Shown piece after piece: positions 18,563 to 27,470 of a DNA stretch of 50,002 nucleotides; positions within the stretch are counted from its first letter, which is position 1; the number at the start of each line of letters is the position of its first letter. Origin of the DNA: an uncultured Mycobacteriaceae bacterium (GTDB taxonomy: Bacteria; Actinomycetota; Actinomycetes; Mycobacteriales; Mycobacteriaceae); the NCBI GenBank assembly GCA_902826815.1, contig CADEGF010000024.1:41762-91763 (forward strand), given 5' to 3'. The translations under genes and the position numbers were made by a program. The notes under the pieces were generated by a model, which made no database searches, was not told the DNA's origin, and saw only the letters and a list, made by a program, of their open reading frames with translations.

Positions 18563-19846
18563 ATGGGCAGCCCTGTGCGGCAACCTCATACCGGCCTCGG
18601 CAGGGCGGCCCGCTCTGCGCTTGACGCCGCGTGCTGTCGGCTGGACGACGCGAAGCCTGCCGACGCTATCGATGGAGTGCGTCCGGAGTTCGTTGCACGG
18701 GCGTCCTCGACCGGGGAGGTCTCCGAGGTCCTGCGAGCAAGCGCCGCATACGGATTCGACGTGGTTGTGCGCGGGCGGGGAACAAAGCTCGCGTGGGGCA
18801 TGCCGCCGGAGAGGGTGGATGTTCTATTGGACATCAGCGCCATGGACAAGGTGCTCGACCACGCCGCCGGCGATCTTGTAGTCGCCACCCAGGCGGGAAG
18901 TCGCCTTGCCGACGTGCAAACCGTTGTCTCCGTTGCCGGACAGCGGTTGGCAATCGACGGCATCGTCCCCGGCGAAACCATTGGTGGCGCACTCGCCTGC
19001 AATACCAGCGGCCCTCGCCGGATGAGCGCAGGGACGATGCGCGATCTGCTGATCGGCATCACCGTCGTCCGCCCAGACGGCGTGGTCGCCAAGGCGGGAG
19101 GGCGCGTCGTCAAGAATGTCGCCGGTTACGACCTTGGCAAGCTGATGATCGGATCGTTCGGGACGCTCGCGGTGATCACAGAAGCCATCTTCAGGCTGCA
19201 CCCGGTTCCTGCTGCACGGGGGTTCATCAGTGTTCCTGTGGACACCGCTGCCCGGGCTCATCATGTCGTCCAGCGGGTACTGGGGTCGCAGATCGTGCCG
19301 GTTGCGCTCGAAGTGGATTGGCCACCTGAGGGCATGGGCATGTTGACCCTGCTCATCGAGGGGTCCGCTTCCGGCGTTTCGAGTCGCCTGTCCCATGCGC
19401 TCGGTGTTCTCGGCGACAGCGCCCGGGAATCCGATTCGGCACCCGATGGCTGGTCGAGCTACCCGTGGTCCGTCAACAGCCCCGCCGACCGCCGAGCGAC
19501 CGCACTCAAGCTCACGTTCGCTTTGTCCGGGCTCGAGGGTGTCCTGACGGCAGTGCGTTCGTCACAGGTACCGATCACTTTGCGCGGTTCCGCAGGCGCG
19601 GGAGTCGTCTACGGTGCGGTCCCGGCAGAGGTGGACGAAACGGAGGTTCGCGAGGCGGTGCGGCGGCTTCGACGCACCTGTGCAGAACATGGCGGCAGCG
19701 TCGTCGTCGTCGACGGTTGTCCGCACATAAAGCAAACGGTCGACGCGTGGGGACGAGTGCCTGCCGTTGAGCTCATGCGACGCGTCAAAGACCGATTCGA
19801 TCCCGACCGCCGACTCGCGCGGGGACGATTCATTGGAGGTATCTGA
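18563..19846 (+). CDS. glcE: Glycolate oxidase FAD-binding subunit GlcE
   Basis: 427-aa second flavoprotein of the GlcDEF complex. FAD_binding_4 motifs are VVVRGRGTKLAWGMPP and DGIVPGETIGGALACNTSG, with GRVVKNVAGYDLGKLMIGSFG in the middle. The C-terminal HIKQTVDAWGR and DRFDPDRRLARGRFIGGI are typical of GlcE. ATG 18563 directly follows the glcD stop, so translation is coupled. It acts at the inner face of the membrane with GlcD and GlcF. Confidence 0.92.
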   Translation: MGSPVRQPHTGLGRAARSALDAACCRLDDAKPADAIDGVRPEFVARASSTGEVSEVLRASAAYGFDVVVRGRGTKLAWGMPPERVDVLLDISAMDKVLDHAAGDLVVATQAGSRLADVQTVVSVAGQRLAIDGIVPGETIGGALACNTSGPRRMSAGTMRDLLIGITVVRPDGVVAKAGGRVVKNVAGYDLGKLMIGSFGTLAVITEAIFRLHPVPAARGFISVPVDTAARAHHVVQRVLGSQIVPVALEVDWPPEGMGMLTLLIEGSASGVSSRLSHALGVLGDSARESDSAPDGWSSYPWSVNSPADRRATALKLTFALSGLEGVLTAVRSSQVPITLRGSAGAGVVYGAVPAEVDETEVREAVRRLRRTCAEHGGSVVVVDGCPHIKQTVDAWGRVPAVELMRRVKDRFDPDRRLARGRFIGGI

Positions 19847-19847
19847 A

Positions 19848-21221
19848 ATGGTCGGGCCACCGGAACCGATGGCGCGCAAGGATGGTCCAGCCATCAGCTT
19901 GGGTATGCCATCGCTCATAACGGCGTTCGATGATCACAGACCGCCCGATGCAGCCTTGGTCGGCGACTGCGTGCACTGCGGTTTCTGCCTGCCGACCTGT
20001 CCGACCTACGTCCTCTGGGGTGAGGAGATGGACTCACCACGAGGTCGCATCTACCTGATGAAGGAGGGCCTCGAAGGCGAACCGCTGACAGACTCCATGG
20101 TCGGCCACTGGGATAACTGTCTCGGTTGCATGGCGTGTGTCACGGCGTGTCCCTCCGGGGTGCAATACGACAAACTGATCGATTCCACGCGGGCACAAGT
20201 GGAACGCCGCCACCGTCGGCCAGTGCGGGAACGCGCTCTGCGGGCGCTGATCTTCGCCTTGTTTCCTCGTCCGCGCAGATTGCGTTTGCTCCGCGGCCCG
20301 TTACGGGCGTACCAGTGGGTCGGTGCAGACACATTCCTACGCCGGAGCGGATGGATAGATCGACTCGCCCCCCGACTCGCCGTGATGGAGAGTCTTACGC
20401 CGCGGCTCGTCAAGGCACCGCGACTCGTCGGCCGCCACAAGGCAATTGGTGAACGACGTGGTGTGGTGGGTCTCCTCACCGGATGCGTGCAGCGCGAGTT
20501 CTTTCCAGGAGTGAACGCCGCCACTGTCCGCGTACTGCAGTCTGAGGGTTGCGATGTCGTCGTCCCGAAGGCTCAGGGATGCTGCGGAGCGCTGTCCGCG
20601 CACGCCGGTCGACAGGCCGAGGCACAGAAATACGCACGATCCGTCATCGACGCGTTCCGCGTCAGCGGGGTCGAACGCGTGGTCGTCAACGCGGCTGGTT
20701 GCGGGTCCGCCATGAAGGAGTATGCCGACCTGCTGTCCGACGACCCTGCCTACGCAGAGTCCGCGGCCGCCTTCGCCGCCTCCGTGCGCGACGTTGCGGA
20801 GGTCCTCGTCGAGATGGGACCTGTCGCCAAGCGCCATCCGCTGAACGTGACAGTCGCTTATCACGACGCATGCCACCTCGCGCACGCGCAAGGCATCCGG
20901 AGTCAGCCGCGCCAACTCCTCCGTGAGATTCCGGGTCTGGAACTCCGCGAGATCGCCGAGAGCGAGATCTGCTGCGGTTCCGCAGGAATCTACAACATCT
21001 TGAACCCAGAACCTGCGCGCGAGCTCGGAGATCGCAAGGCCCGCAACATCTTGGCCACCGAGGCGCAGCTGTTGGTGACCGCTAACCCCGGCTGTCTGAT
21101 GCAGGTCGCTTCCGCCATCAAACGAACTGGCACTTCGATCGGTTTGGCTCACACGATCGAGGTGATCGACGCTTCGATCAGTGGCCGCTCTACTGCGGAC
21201 CTCACCGTCGACGCCGGGTAG
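19848..21221 (+). CDS. glcF: Glycolate oxidase iron-sulfur subunit GlcF
   Basis: 457-aa electron-transfer subunit. Two ferredoxin-type 4Fe-4S motifs are seen: C41-x2-C44-x2-C47-x3-C51 and C91-x2-C94-x2-C97-x3-C101. Two CCG domains follow (CCGALSAHAG, then YHDACHLAHAQG and CCGSAG), as in GlcF and the heterodisulfide reductase-like proteins. The frame is open to 19767, but ATG 19848 has GGAGG 8 nt upstream and lies 1 bp after the glcE stop. It converges with the AccD-like gene, 9 bp apart. Confidence 0.93.
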   Translation: MVGPPEPMARKDGPAISLGMPSLITAFDDHRPPDAALVGDCVHCGFCLPTCPTYVLWGEEMDSPRGRIYLMKEGLEGEPLTDSMVGHWDNCLGCMACVTACPSGVQYDKLIDSTRAQVERRHRRPVRERALRALIFALFPRPRRLRLLRGPLRAYQWVGADTFLRRSGWIDRLAPRLAVMESLTPRLVKAPRLVGRHKAIGERRGVVGLLTGCVQREFFPGVNAATVRVLQSEGCDVVVPKAQGCCGALSAHAGRQAEAQKYARSVIDAFRVSGVERVVVNAAGCGSAMKEYADLLSDDPAYAESAAAFAASVRDVAEVLVEMGPVAKRHPLNVTVAYHDACHLAHAQGIRSQPRQLLREIPGLELREIAESEICCGSAGIYNILNPEPARELGDRKARNILATEAQLLVTANPGCLMQVASAIKRTGTSIGLAHTIEVIDASISGRSTADLTVDAG

Positions 21222-21230
21222 CCGACCACA

Positions 21231-22706
21231 TCAGAATCGGCCGTAGCGCTGCGTCACCAGGTCATCGACGTTGCGCTGCAATAGCGCAGCGAGTTCGTAG
21301 CGAAGGACTTCGCCTAATCGCATGCAGAACGCCACGGGTTCATCTGCAGCGTCAGGCATTTCAGCGACGATCCGGTCAACGATACCGTTGTTGAGCAGGT
21401 CTGTGGAGCTGACTTGCTGCGCCCTCGCCATCTCTGGCGCATGCCGGATGTCGCGGTAAGCAATGGCGGACGCGCCTTCCGGCGGAAGCGGAGCCAGCCA
21501 GGCGTTCTGCGCGGCAACCACTTTGTCTGCGGGCAGGAGCGCGAGGGCACCGCCGCCCGTCCCCTCACCCAGCAGAATCGCCAGCGTCGGCGTCCGCAAC
21601 GTCACTAGATCCGCCAAACAGCCGGCGATCTCACCGGCTGTGCCGCCTTCTTCAGCCTCGACGGACAGGGCCAGGCCCGGGGTGTCGATCACGGTGACCA
21701 ACGGCAGCCGAAGCTCAGCGGCCAGATGCATCGCGCGCCTCGCCTCGCGCAAGCCGCCGGGGCCCAGTCTCGAATCATGCGCCTGAAAACGTCGATCCTG
21801 GCCCAACACGACGCAGGGCAGAGATCCGATCCGCGCCAACGCGATCAGCAGCGCAGGGTCACGTTCGCCGTGACCGGTGCCGCTCAACGGGACGAAGGAG
21901 GTGGCGATGCACCGCAGGAGTTCGCGGATACCCGGACGCTCCCGACGTCGGGAGCTGATTACAGCGTCCCAGCCATCTTCCAACCGAGGCTTAGCGCTGC
22001 ACGGGTCACGCATATCGCATTGCCCGTCGCGATTCGCAAGCAGGATTCCCAACGTCCGGTCGAGAACGTGGGCAAGGCAGTCCGGAGGAACCACGGCATC
22101 TATCAGCCCGCGATGATAGAGGTTCTCGGCAGTCTGCACGCCGGAAGGGAACGGACGTTCATATAATGCCTCGTAGACACGCGGACCCAGGAAGCCGATT
22201 AGGGCGTGAGGTTCGGCCGCTGTCACGTGACCTAGCGAGCCCCATGATGCGAGGACTCCGCCCGTCGTCGGGTGGCGCAGGTAGACAAGATAAGGGAGCC
22301 CAGATGCCTTGTGTCGTGCGATGGCCGAACTGACTTTGACCATCTTCACAAACGCGAGAGTTCCTTCCTGCATCCGCGTGCCACTCGAGGCAGGCGCCGC
22401 AAGCAGAGGCAGGCGCTGCGCCGTTGCCCGCTCGACCGCCGCGACGATGCGGAGTGCGGAGGCGACGCCGATCGACCCGCCCATGAAATCGAACTCGACC
22501 ACGATCACGGCGACTCGACGACTCCGCAAGAGGCCTTCTCCGGTTACTACACATTCGTCGAGACCTGTTCGCTGCTGGGCGGATTGGAGCTGAGCGGCAT
22601 AGGTCTCGGCGATGACACCGTGATCAGGAGGCACGTCCCAAGACACAAAGGAGCCCTCGTCAAGGACGAGATCGAGCAGTTCGCGCGCCGACAGTCGTTC
22701 GCTCAA
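21231..22706 (-). CDS. Acyl-CoA carboxylase carboxyltransferase, AccD3-like (AccD/AccA fused)
   Basis: About 491 aa with both carboxyltransferase halves. The N-terminal half contains VVEFDFMGGSIGVASALRIV, SSGTRMQEGTLAFVKMVK and LRHPTTGGVLASWGSLG. The C-terminal half contains LVTVIDTPGLALSVEAEEGG, LGEGTGGGALALLPADKV and LAPLPPEGASAIAYRD. It closely resembles the AccD3 (Rv0904c) family as I recall it. No biotin carboxylase or biotin-carrier gene is nearby, so it would rely on a shared AccA subunit. TTG 22706 overlaps the CoA-transferase stop as TTGA and gives the usual length; an upstream GTG at 22772 is possible but lies wholly within that gene. Confidence 0.85.
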   Translation of the reverse strand: MSERLSARELLDLVLDEGSFVSWDVPPDHGVIAETYAAQLQSAQQRTGLDECVVTGEGLLRSRRVAVIVVEFDFMGGSIGVASALRIVAAVERATAQRLPLLAAPASSGTRMQEGTLAFVKMVKVSSAIARHKASGLPYLVYLRHPTTGGVLASWGSLGHVTAAEPHALIGFLGPRVYEALYERPFPSGVQTAENLYHRGLIDAVVPPDCLAHVLDRTLGILLANRDGQCDMRDPCSAKPRLEDGWDAVISSRRRERPGIRELLRCIATSFVPLSGTGHGERDPALLIALARIGSLPCVVLGQDRRFQAHDSRLGPGGLREARRAMHLAAELRLPLVTVIDTPGLALSVEAEEGGTAGEIAGCLADLVTLRTPTLAILLGEGTGGGALALLPADKVVAAQNAWLAPLPPEGASAIAYRDIRHAPEMARAQQVSSTDLLNNGIVDRIVAEMPDAADEPVAFCMRLGEVLRYELAALLQRNVDDLVTQRYGRF

Positions 22707-23905
22707 GGTCGGCCGTTTCTGGCGGCCGGGCCGCCGTTGCGTCCTTGCTCGTCCGCAGGGCGTTCCAACCACTCGCGGACCGAGTCGTTGTGCTGGCCCA
22801 ATTGCGGTGGCGGCAGATTTTTCTCACGGCTCCCTGCGAATGCGTTGTCATCGAAACGCAGTGCAGGCCCTGGAAGATTGATCGCGCCAAGCGCCGGATG
22901 ATTCACGTCGATGAGCAAGCCTTGTGATCGCGCCTGATCCCAGGAGTAGACCTCGTCGATGCGGCGAACCCTGCCGGCGGGAACTCCTATCTCAGCTAAG
23001 CGGTCCAGCCAGTGCTCCGTCGTTTCACTCTTGAGAACGCCCTCTACATCATGGATCAGCTGATCTCGTGACGCGACCCGCTCCCTATTCGAGCGATAAC
23101 CGGCGTCGTCGATACCGAGGAGATGCGAAAGCAGCTGCCATAGGCCATCATTCCCGCATGCGATCTGGATGAACGAGTCGCTTGTGCGAAAGAGACCGTA
23201 AGGTGCGATCGACGGATGATGGTTACCATCGATGGCCGCCACTTCGCCTGCAACCGTCGAGCGCGTGCCCTGGAATGCGTGCACTCCGACCACAGACGCA
23301 AGCAGACTGGTGCGTACGACACTGCCGCGACCCGTCGCGGCACGCAAATGGAGCGCCGCGAGGACGCCGAACGCTCCATTCATCCCCGCGAGTAGATCAG
23401 CGATGGGCACTCCGACGCGGACGGGTTCCTCAGGATTGATACCGGTCACGGACATCAGGCCGCCCTCCCCCTGTGCGATCTGGTCATAACCGGCGCGCCC
23501 ACCCTCGGGTCCGTCGTGACCGAAGCCAGTGATCGATAGCACCACAAGGCGCGGATTGAGCTCGTGCAGAACCTCATTGGAGAATCCGAGGCGATCGAGT
23601 ACGCCCGTGCGGAAGTTCTCCATCAGCACGTCGGCTCGCCGAACCAGTTGAGTCAGCAACGCTCGTCCCTCGTCGCTCTTCAGGTCGGCGGTAACCGACT
23701 CCTTGTTGCGGTTGCACGACAGGAAGTAAGTCGATTCGGTCTCATCTCCGAAGCCGACGAAGGGCGGCCCCCACGATCGCGACTCATCGCCACGCCTGGG
23801 CGATTCCACCTTGATCACCCGCGCCCCAAGGTCGCCGAGCATCATGGCGGCGTGGGGGCCGGCAAGAGCCCGCGTAAGGTCGATGACCAGTAGGTCGGAA
23901 AGCAT
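22703..23905 (-). CDS. CoA-transferase family III (CaiB/BaiF type)
   Basis: 400-aa protein of the formyl-CoA/crotonobetainyl-CoA transferase family, moving CoA between carboxylic acids. Landmarks: LLVIDLTRALAGPHAAMMLG and LGARVIKVESP at the N-terminus, SCNRNKESVTADLK, ADVLMENFRTGVLDRLGF, and RAGYDQIAQGEGGLMSVTG, whose Asp (141 from this start) is the expected catalytic residue that forms the acyl anhydride. ATG 23905 starts at the conserved domain and has GGAAGGAG upstream, at a rather wide spacing; the frame stays open to 23998. It overlaps the AccD3-like gene, so the two form a pair. The acyl substrate cannot be told from sequence. Confidence 0.88.
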   Translation of the reverse strand: MLSDLLVIDLTRALAGPHAAMMLGDLGARVIKVESPRRGDESRSWGPPFVGFGDETESTYFLSCNRNKESVTADLKSDEGRALLTQLVRRADVLMENFRTGVLDRLGFSNEVLHELNPRLVVLSITGFGHDGPEGGRAGYDQIAQGEGGLMSVTGINPEEPVRVGVPIADLLAGMNGAFGVLAALHLRAATGRGSVVRTSLLASVVGVHAFQGTRSTVAGEVAAIDGNHHPSIAPYGLFRTSDSFIQIACGNDGLWQLLSHLLGIDDAGYRSNRERVASRDQLIHDVEGVLKSETTEHWLDRLAEIGVPAGRVRRIDEVYSWDQARSQGLLIDVNHPALGAINLPGPALRFDDNAFAGSREKNLPPPQLGQHNDSVREWLERPADEQGRNGGPAARNGRP

Positions 23906-24104
23906 GGTCCGAATGCTCCTTCCGATCGAGCGCATGGCGGATTCCGCCGGCTCGACGTGCTCGCCCACGTGAAACCGGGTAGGTGTCAGGACCGGCACCG
24001 AATCGCGTTGAGCCTCAGCTACTCAGGCGCGATCGGAGCGGTGTTGGGGTACTAGCTCAGTGTCAAAGGAATCGTGGCGGTGTTCTTCCGCAACCGTTGG
24101 GATC

Positions 24105-24356
24105 TCACGGACTATGGACGTCGACCTCGTCGACGTCCATACCGTGCGAACGGAAACTCTCGAGCAGGAAATCCTTCAGCATCTCGGGGGTGATCAAACA
24201 GGTCGAGCACTCGTCGTTCTGGCCGACCCGATAATTCACGTGTATCGACTTATCGGACGGTAGGTACGACGAGAGTTCGATCAGCCCGCCGTCCCTGGCG
24301 ACCAGTTCGTTCATGGTTCCGATCACCTCGTCGATCACGGCATCTGAGTTGGCCAT
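24105..24356 (-). CDS. Stand-alone NifU C-terminal-like domain protein
   Basis: 83-aa protein with the layout of a NifU C-terminal (Nfu) domain: an N-terminal helix ending in DGG (residues 22-24), a beta hairpin, C50-S-T-C53, and a following helix. Nfu domains hold or pass on Fe-S clusters through this Cys pair, but the spacing and surroundings here are divergent, so I call it NifU-like. GGAAGG lies 7 nt before ATG 24356; the longer open frame upstream overlaps the ABC ATPase. It is the last gene of the UGSC-ABC operon, 19 bp after it. Its 3' end carries a perfect inverted repeat. Confidence 0.7.
   Translation of the reverse strand: MANSDAVIDEVIGTMNELVARDGGLIELSSYLPSDKSIHVNYRVGQNDECSTCLITPEMLKDFLLESFRSHGMDVDEVDVHSP
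24114..24140. repeat. Perfect 12-bp-arm inverted repeat in the 3' end of the NifU-like gene
   Basis: ATGGACGTCGAC (24114-24125) and GTCGACGTCCAT (24129-24140) are exact reverse complements with a 3-nt loop. The transcript would form a very stable hairpin 9 bp before the stop codon. No T-tract follows. It may protect the 3' end, slow transcription or be a by-product of the encoded MDVDEVDVH repeat. Confidence 0.6.
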
Positions 24357-24375
24357 CTGAGTACCTTCCACTTGA

Positions 24376-25452
24376 CTACTTGGATAACGCTTCTGCGCTG
24401 TTCGGTTGAGATTCGCTGCTCGATGGAGACCCTGCCGTCCGCAGGTTGCCGACAAAGTGGCATGCGGTCTCGTGGCCGTCGGATTCGTTGGCCGCGAGTT
24501 GGGGCTCAGCGACGGAGCAGATGTCCTGGGCGTACGAGCACCGAGTGCGAAAGCTGCAGCCCGAAGGCGGATTTGCGGGGCTCGGCACATCGCCGACGAG
24601 GATGATGCGTGCCGCTCGGTTCTGTTTGTCGAACTTGGCGACAGGAACCGCGGACATCAGCGCCCTCGTGTACGGATGCGCAGGATTGCTGAAGACGCTC
24701 GCCTCGCTGCCGTACTCGACCATCTTGCCGAGGTACATCACGCCGACGTCATCGGCGATATGCCGGACCACGCCAAGATCGTGCGCGATGAAGATGTAGG
24801 CGAGATCGAACTCCTTCTGGATGTCCTGAAGGAGGTTCACCACCTGGGCCTGGACCGAGACGTCGAGCGCCGAGACGGGCTCGTCACAGATGATGAGGTC
24901 AGGGTTCAGCGCGAGTGCACGCGCGATACCAATTCGCTGTCGCTGTCCGCCGGAGAACTGGCCGGGAAAGCGGTCGATGAAGCCCGGGCGCAGACCCACC
25001 ATCTCCAAGAGTTCGCCCACTCGCCGCCGCCGTTGAGGCTTAGCGACGATCCCGGGATGAATGACCCACGGCTCCGCCACAATCTGGCCGACCGTCATCC
25101 GGGGGTTCAGCGACTCGAAGGGATCCTGGAAGACGACTTGGACGGAGCGCCGAAATGCACGCAACTCCTCCTTCGACATGGCGAAGATGTCGTCTCCCCG
25201 AAAATAAGCGTGCCCGGCAGTCGGCTCGACCAGCCTCAGAAGAGTTTTCGCCAAAGTAGATTTGCCACAGCCAGATTCGCCGACGAGTCCGAGAGTGCGG
25301 CCGGCACGCAGGTCGAAGCTGACTCCGTCGACCGCGCGAAGCGCGCCGGTCTGCCGCCGTCGCACCGTGCCGCTTGTGATCGGATAGTGCTTCACCAAGT
25401 CGGTCACCCTGAGAAGGGGTGCGGACTGCCTGGAGCTAGTGGAGGTTTCCAC
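24376..25452 (-). CDS. Peptide/opine-type ABC transporter ATP-binding protein (DppF-like)
   Basis: 358-aa ATPase of the oligopeptide/dipeptide/nickel importer class. Walker A is GESGCGKST (58-66), the Q-loop is in [17 protein letters not shown], the ABC signature is [20 protein letters not shown], Walker B is [16 protein letters not shown], and the switch His is in [12 protein letters not shown]. The C-terminal oligo_HPY region has [15 protein letters not shown] and a Cys cluster ([15 protein letters not shown]). GTG 25452 has GGAGGT 5 nt upstream and overlaps the previous gene by 17 bp. The frame upstream of it shadows that gene. Confidence 0.92.
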   Translation of the reverse strand: METSTSSRQSAPLLRVTDLVKHYPITSGTVRRRQTGALRAVDGVSFDLRAGRTLGLVGESGCGKSTLAKTLLRLVEPTAGHAYFRGDDIFAMSKEELRAFRRSVQVVFQDPFESLNPRMTVGQIVAEPWVIHPGIVAKPQRRRRVGELLEMVGLRPGFIDRFPGQFSGGQRQRIGIARALALNPDLIICDEPVSALDVSVQAQVVNLLQDIQKEFDLAYIFIAHDLGVVRHIADDVGVMYLGKMVEYGSEASVFSNPAHPYTRALMSAVPVAKFDKQNRAARIILVGDVPSPANPPSGCSFRTRCSYAQDICSVAEPQLAANESDGHETACHFVGNLRTAGSPSSSESQPNSAEALSK

Positions 25453-26500
25453 GCGACACCTCCAAGATCTCGTCCGATCGGTGACAGCTGCTCTGGCGGC
25501 CCGGTGCGATTTCATGCAGCACCGGCGCCCTCGTCGCGCAGACGGCTTCTGCGTATTCACAACGTGCGTGAAACGGGCAACCAGGCGGAACATTCATCAG
25601 GTCGGGAGGTGAGCCGACGATCGGCTTGAGGCGTGCGACCTTCTCGTAGATATCGGGTACCGAGGACATCAACCCGAGCGTGTATGGGTGCCCCGGTTGA
25701 GTGAACACTTCTTCGATCGCGCCGGTCTCACATGCGCGCCCGCAATACATCACGACCACGCGGTCCGCGGTTTCGGAGACGAGGCCCAGGTCATGCGTGA
25801 TGAGAATCAGGCCCATGCCGGTCTGACGGCGCATCTCTTCCAGTAGCGCCATGATCTGCGCCTGTACCGTCACATCGAGGGCAGTTGTGGGTTCGTCCGC
25901 GATGAGAACGGCGGGGTCGAGTGCCATCGCCATCGCGATGCTGACGCGCTGGCGCATGCCACCTGAGAACTCATAGGGGTAGTCGTTGACCCGCTTCTTC
26001 GCGCCGGGGATACCGACGCGATCGAGCAATTCAGCCGCCCGGGCCATACCCTCTCGCCTCGACGCTCCACGGTGCACTCGAAATGCCTCGGCGATCTGCC
26101 AACCAACCGAAAACACCGGGTTCAAAGACGAGTTCTGCGCCACCATCGCGATCTCCTCGCCGCGCAGTTGCCTGCGGCGGGACTCCTTCATCGACAGCAG
26201 ATCCTCGCCGTTGAGCATTGCAGCGCCCGCTGTGACCTCCGCCGTTGGCGGGTTCAGTCCCAGCACGGCCCTGGCGCCGACACTCTTGCCTGAGCCACTC
26301 TCACCGACGATTGCCAAGGTCTCACCGGAATGCAGTGAGTAGCTGAGCCGCGACACTGCGTGCACGACGCCGAGCCGCAGGCGGAACTGCACGGAAAGAT
26401 CCTTAACCTCGAGCACCGGTGTGCAATCTTGGACCCGAGTTGGTGAACCATTGCCAGGCCTGTTGTCCCGCTTCACATTCGACACCATCAGTTCAGCCAC
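25436..26500 (-). CDS. Peptide/opine-type ABC transporter ATP-binding protein (DppD-like)
   Basis: 354-aa partner ATPase. Walker [11 protein letters not shown]-loop [15 protein letters not shown], signature [19 protein letters not shown], Walker [17 protein letters not shown] and [15 protein letters not shown] are all intact. The C-terminal [15 protein letters not shown] and [15 protein letters not shown] mark the oligopeptide class. The GTG start at 26500 abuts the upstream permease stop; ATG 26488, four codons later, is also possible. With the DppF-like protein it powers the importer. Confidence 0.92.
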   Translation of the reverse strand: MAELMVSNVKRDNRPGNGSPTRVQDCTPVLEVKDLSVQFRLRLGVVHAVSRLSYSLHSGETLAIVGESGSGKSVGARAVLGLNPPTAEVTAGAAMLNGEDLLSMKESRRRQLRGEEIAMVAQNSSLNPVFSVGWQIAEAFRVHRGASRREGMARAAELLDRVGIPGAKKRVNDYPYEFSGGMRQRVSIAMAMALDPAVLIADEPTTALDVTVQAQIMALLEEMRRQTGMGLILITHDLGLVSETADRVVVMYCGRACETGAIEEVFTQPGHPYTLGLMSSVPDIYEKVARLKPIVGSPPDLMNVPPGCPFHARCEYAEAVCATRAPVLHEIAPGRQSSCHRSDEILEVSRGNLH

Positions 26501-27469
26501 CTATTCCGAATCCTGAGCTCGTCGGACCGTGTCTGCCAAGACATTCGCGGAGATTGCCGTCGCGGTGATGGCCAATCCAGGGAATATCGCAACCCACCAG
26601 GCGTCGCGAAGGTAATTGCGGCCTTCCGAGATCATGCTTCCCCATGTGAAGCTCGGATCCCGCACGCCGAGACCTAGGAAGCTCAAGGCCGATTCGGAAA
26701 GAATGACGAGGGCGAACTCGAGGGTCGCCAGCGTCACCAACGATGCCGCGATGACCGGAAGAATCTGCCGGAAGACTATCCGGAAAGAGCTCGCTCCCAA
26801 TGCTCGTGCAGCGTCGATGAACAGTCGCTCTCGCACCGCAAGAGTTTCGGCGCGTGCCACTCTGGCGTAGAGCGGAAGGCGGGTGGCGGCCAACACGAAG
26901 ATCAGCGCAGGCAGACTGGGGCCGAGCGTGTAGAGAACGATCAACGCGAGCAGCAGCGATGGGAACGCCATCATCACATCCGCGCTGCGCATCGCGACGG
27001 AATCGAGTCTTCCGCCGATGTACCCGACAGCCGTGCCGACCAGGGTGCCGATCAGCGCCGCCGCTAGTACGGCTGACACGGCGATGACGAGGGTGGTTCG
27101 GGCGGCCACGATCAATCGGGCGAGAAAGCTACGTCCGAGGGCGTCGCTGCCCAGGATGTACATGTAGCCGTTCGCAGTGTCGAGCGGCGGCGTGAAACGC
27201 CACGCGAGATGTGCTTCTGTTGCCGCATGGCCTACCAGCGTGGGTCCAATTACCGCCGCCAGGAGGAGAATTGCGAGATACGCGACGGCGATCTGCCCGA
27301 GCCGGTCCTGCCTGAGCACATACCGGAATCTGACCAGAAAGCCGTCATGTCGCCGGATCGCCTCTGCCTCACCGCCCCCGGTCGCTGGAGCCTGCTGACG
27401 GCTTTCGACGTCGTGAGGTTCCTGAGCCGGTCGCGGCGCACGAGCTTTCCTGGGTCGCATAAATGTCAT
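26501..27469 (-). CDS. ABC transporter permease (DppC-like)
   Basis: 322-aa inner-membrane permease. The N-terminal 45 residues are polar, followed by about six membrane helices. GSDALGRSFLARLIVAARTT is the DppC hallmark, and ERLFIDAARALGASSFRIVF is the EAA loop that docks the ATPase. The C-terminal SFLGLGVRDPSFTWGSMISE also matches the family. Start ATG 27469 lies 1 bp after the dppB-like stop. Confidence 0.92.
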   Translation of the reverse strand: MTFMRPRKARAPRPAQEPHDVESRQQAPATGGGEAEAIRRHDGFLVRFRYVLRQDRLGQIAVAYLAILLLAAVIGPTLVGHAATEAHLAWRFTPPLDTANGYMYILGSDALGRSFLARLIVAARTTLVIAVSAVLAAALIGTLVGTAVGYIGGRLDSVAMRSADVMMAFPSLLLALIVLYTLGPSLPALIFVLAATRLPLYARVARAETLAVRERLFIDAARALGASSFRIVFRQILPVIAASLVTLATLEFALVILSESALSFLGLGVRDPSFTWGSMISEGRNYLRDAWWVAIFPGLAITATAISANVLADTVRRAQDSE

Positions 27470-27470
27470 A

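Noticed and set aside
24090-24104. TTCCGCA half-site downstream of the NifU-like gene as another IclR operator
   Set aside because: Only about 8 of 15 positions agree with the aceB element and the second arm is missing, so I do not count it.
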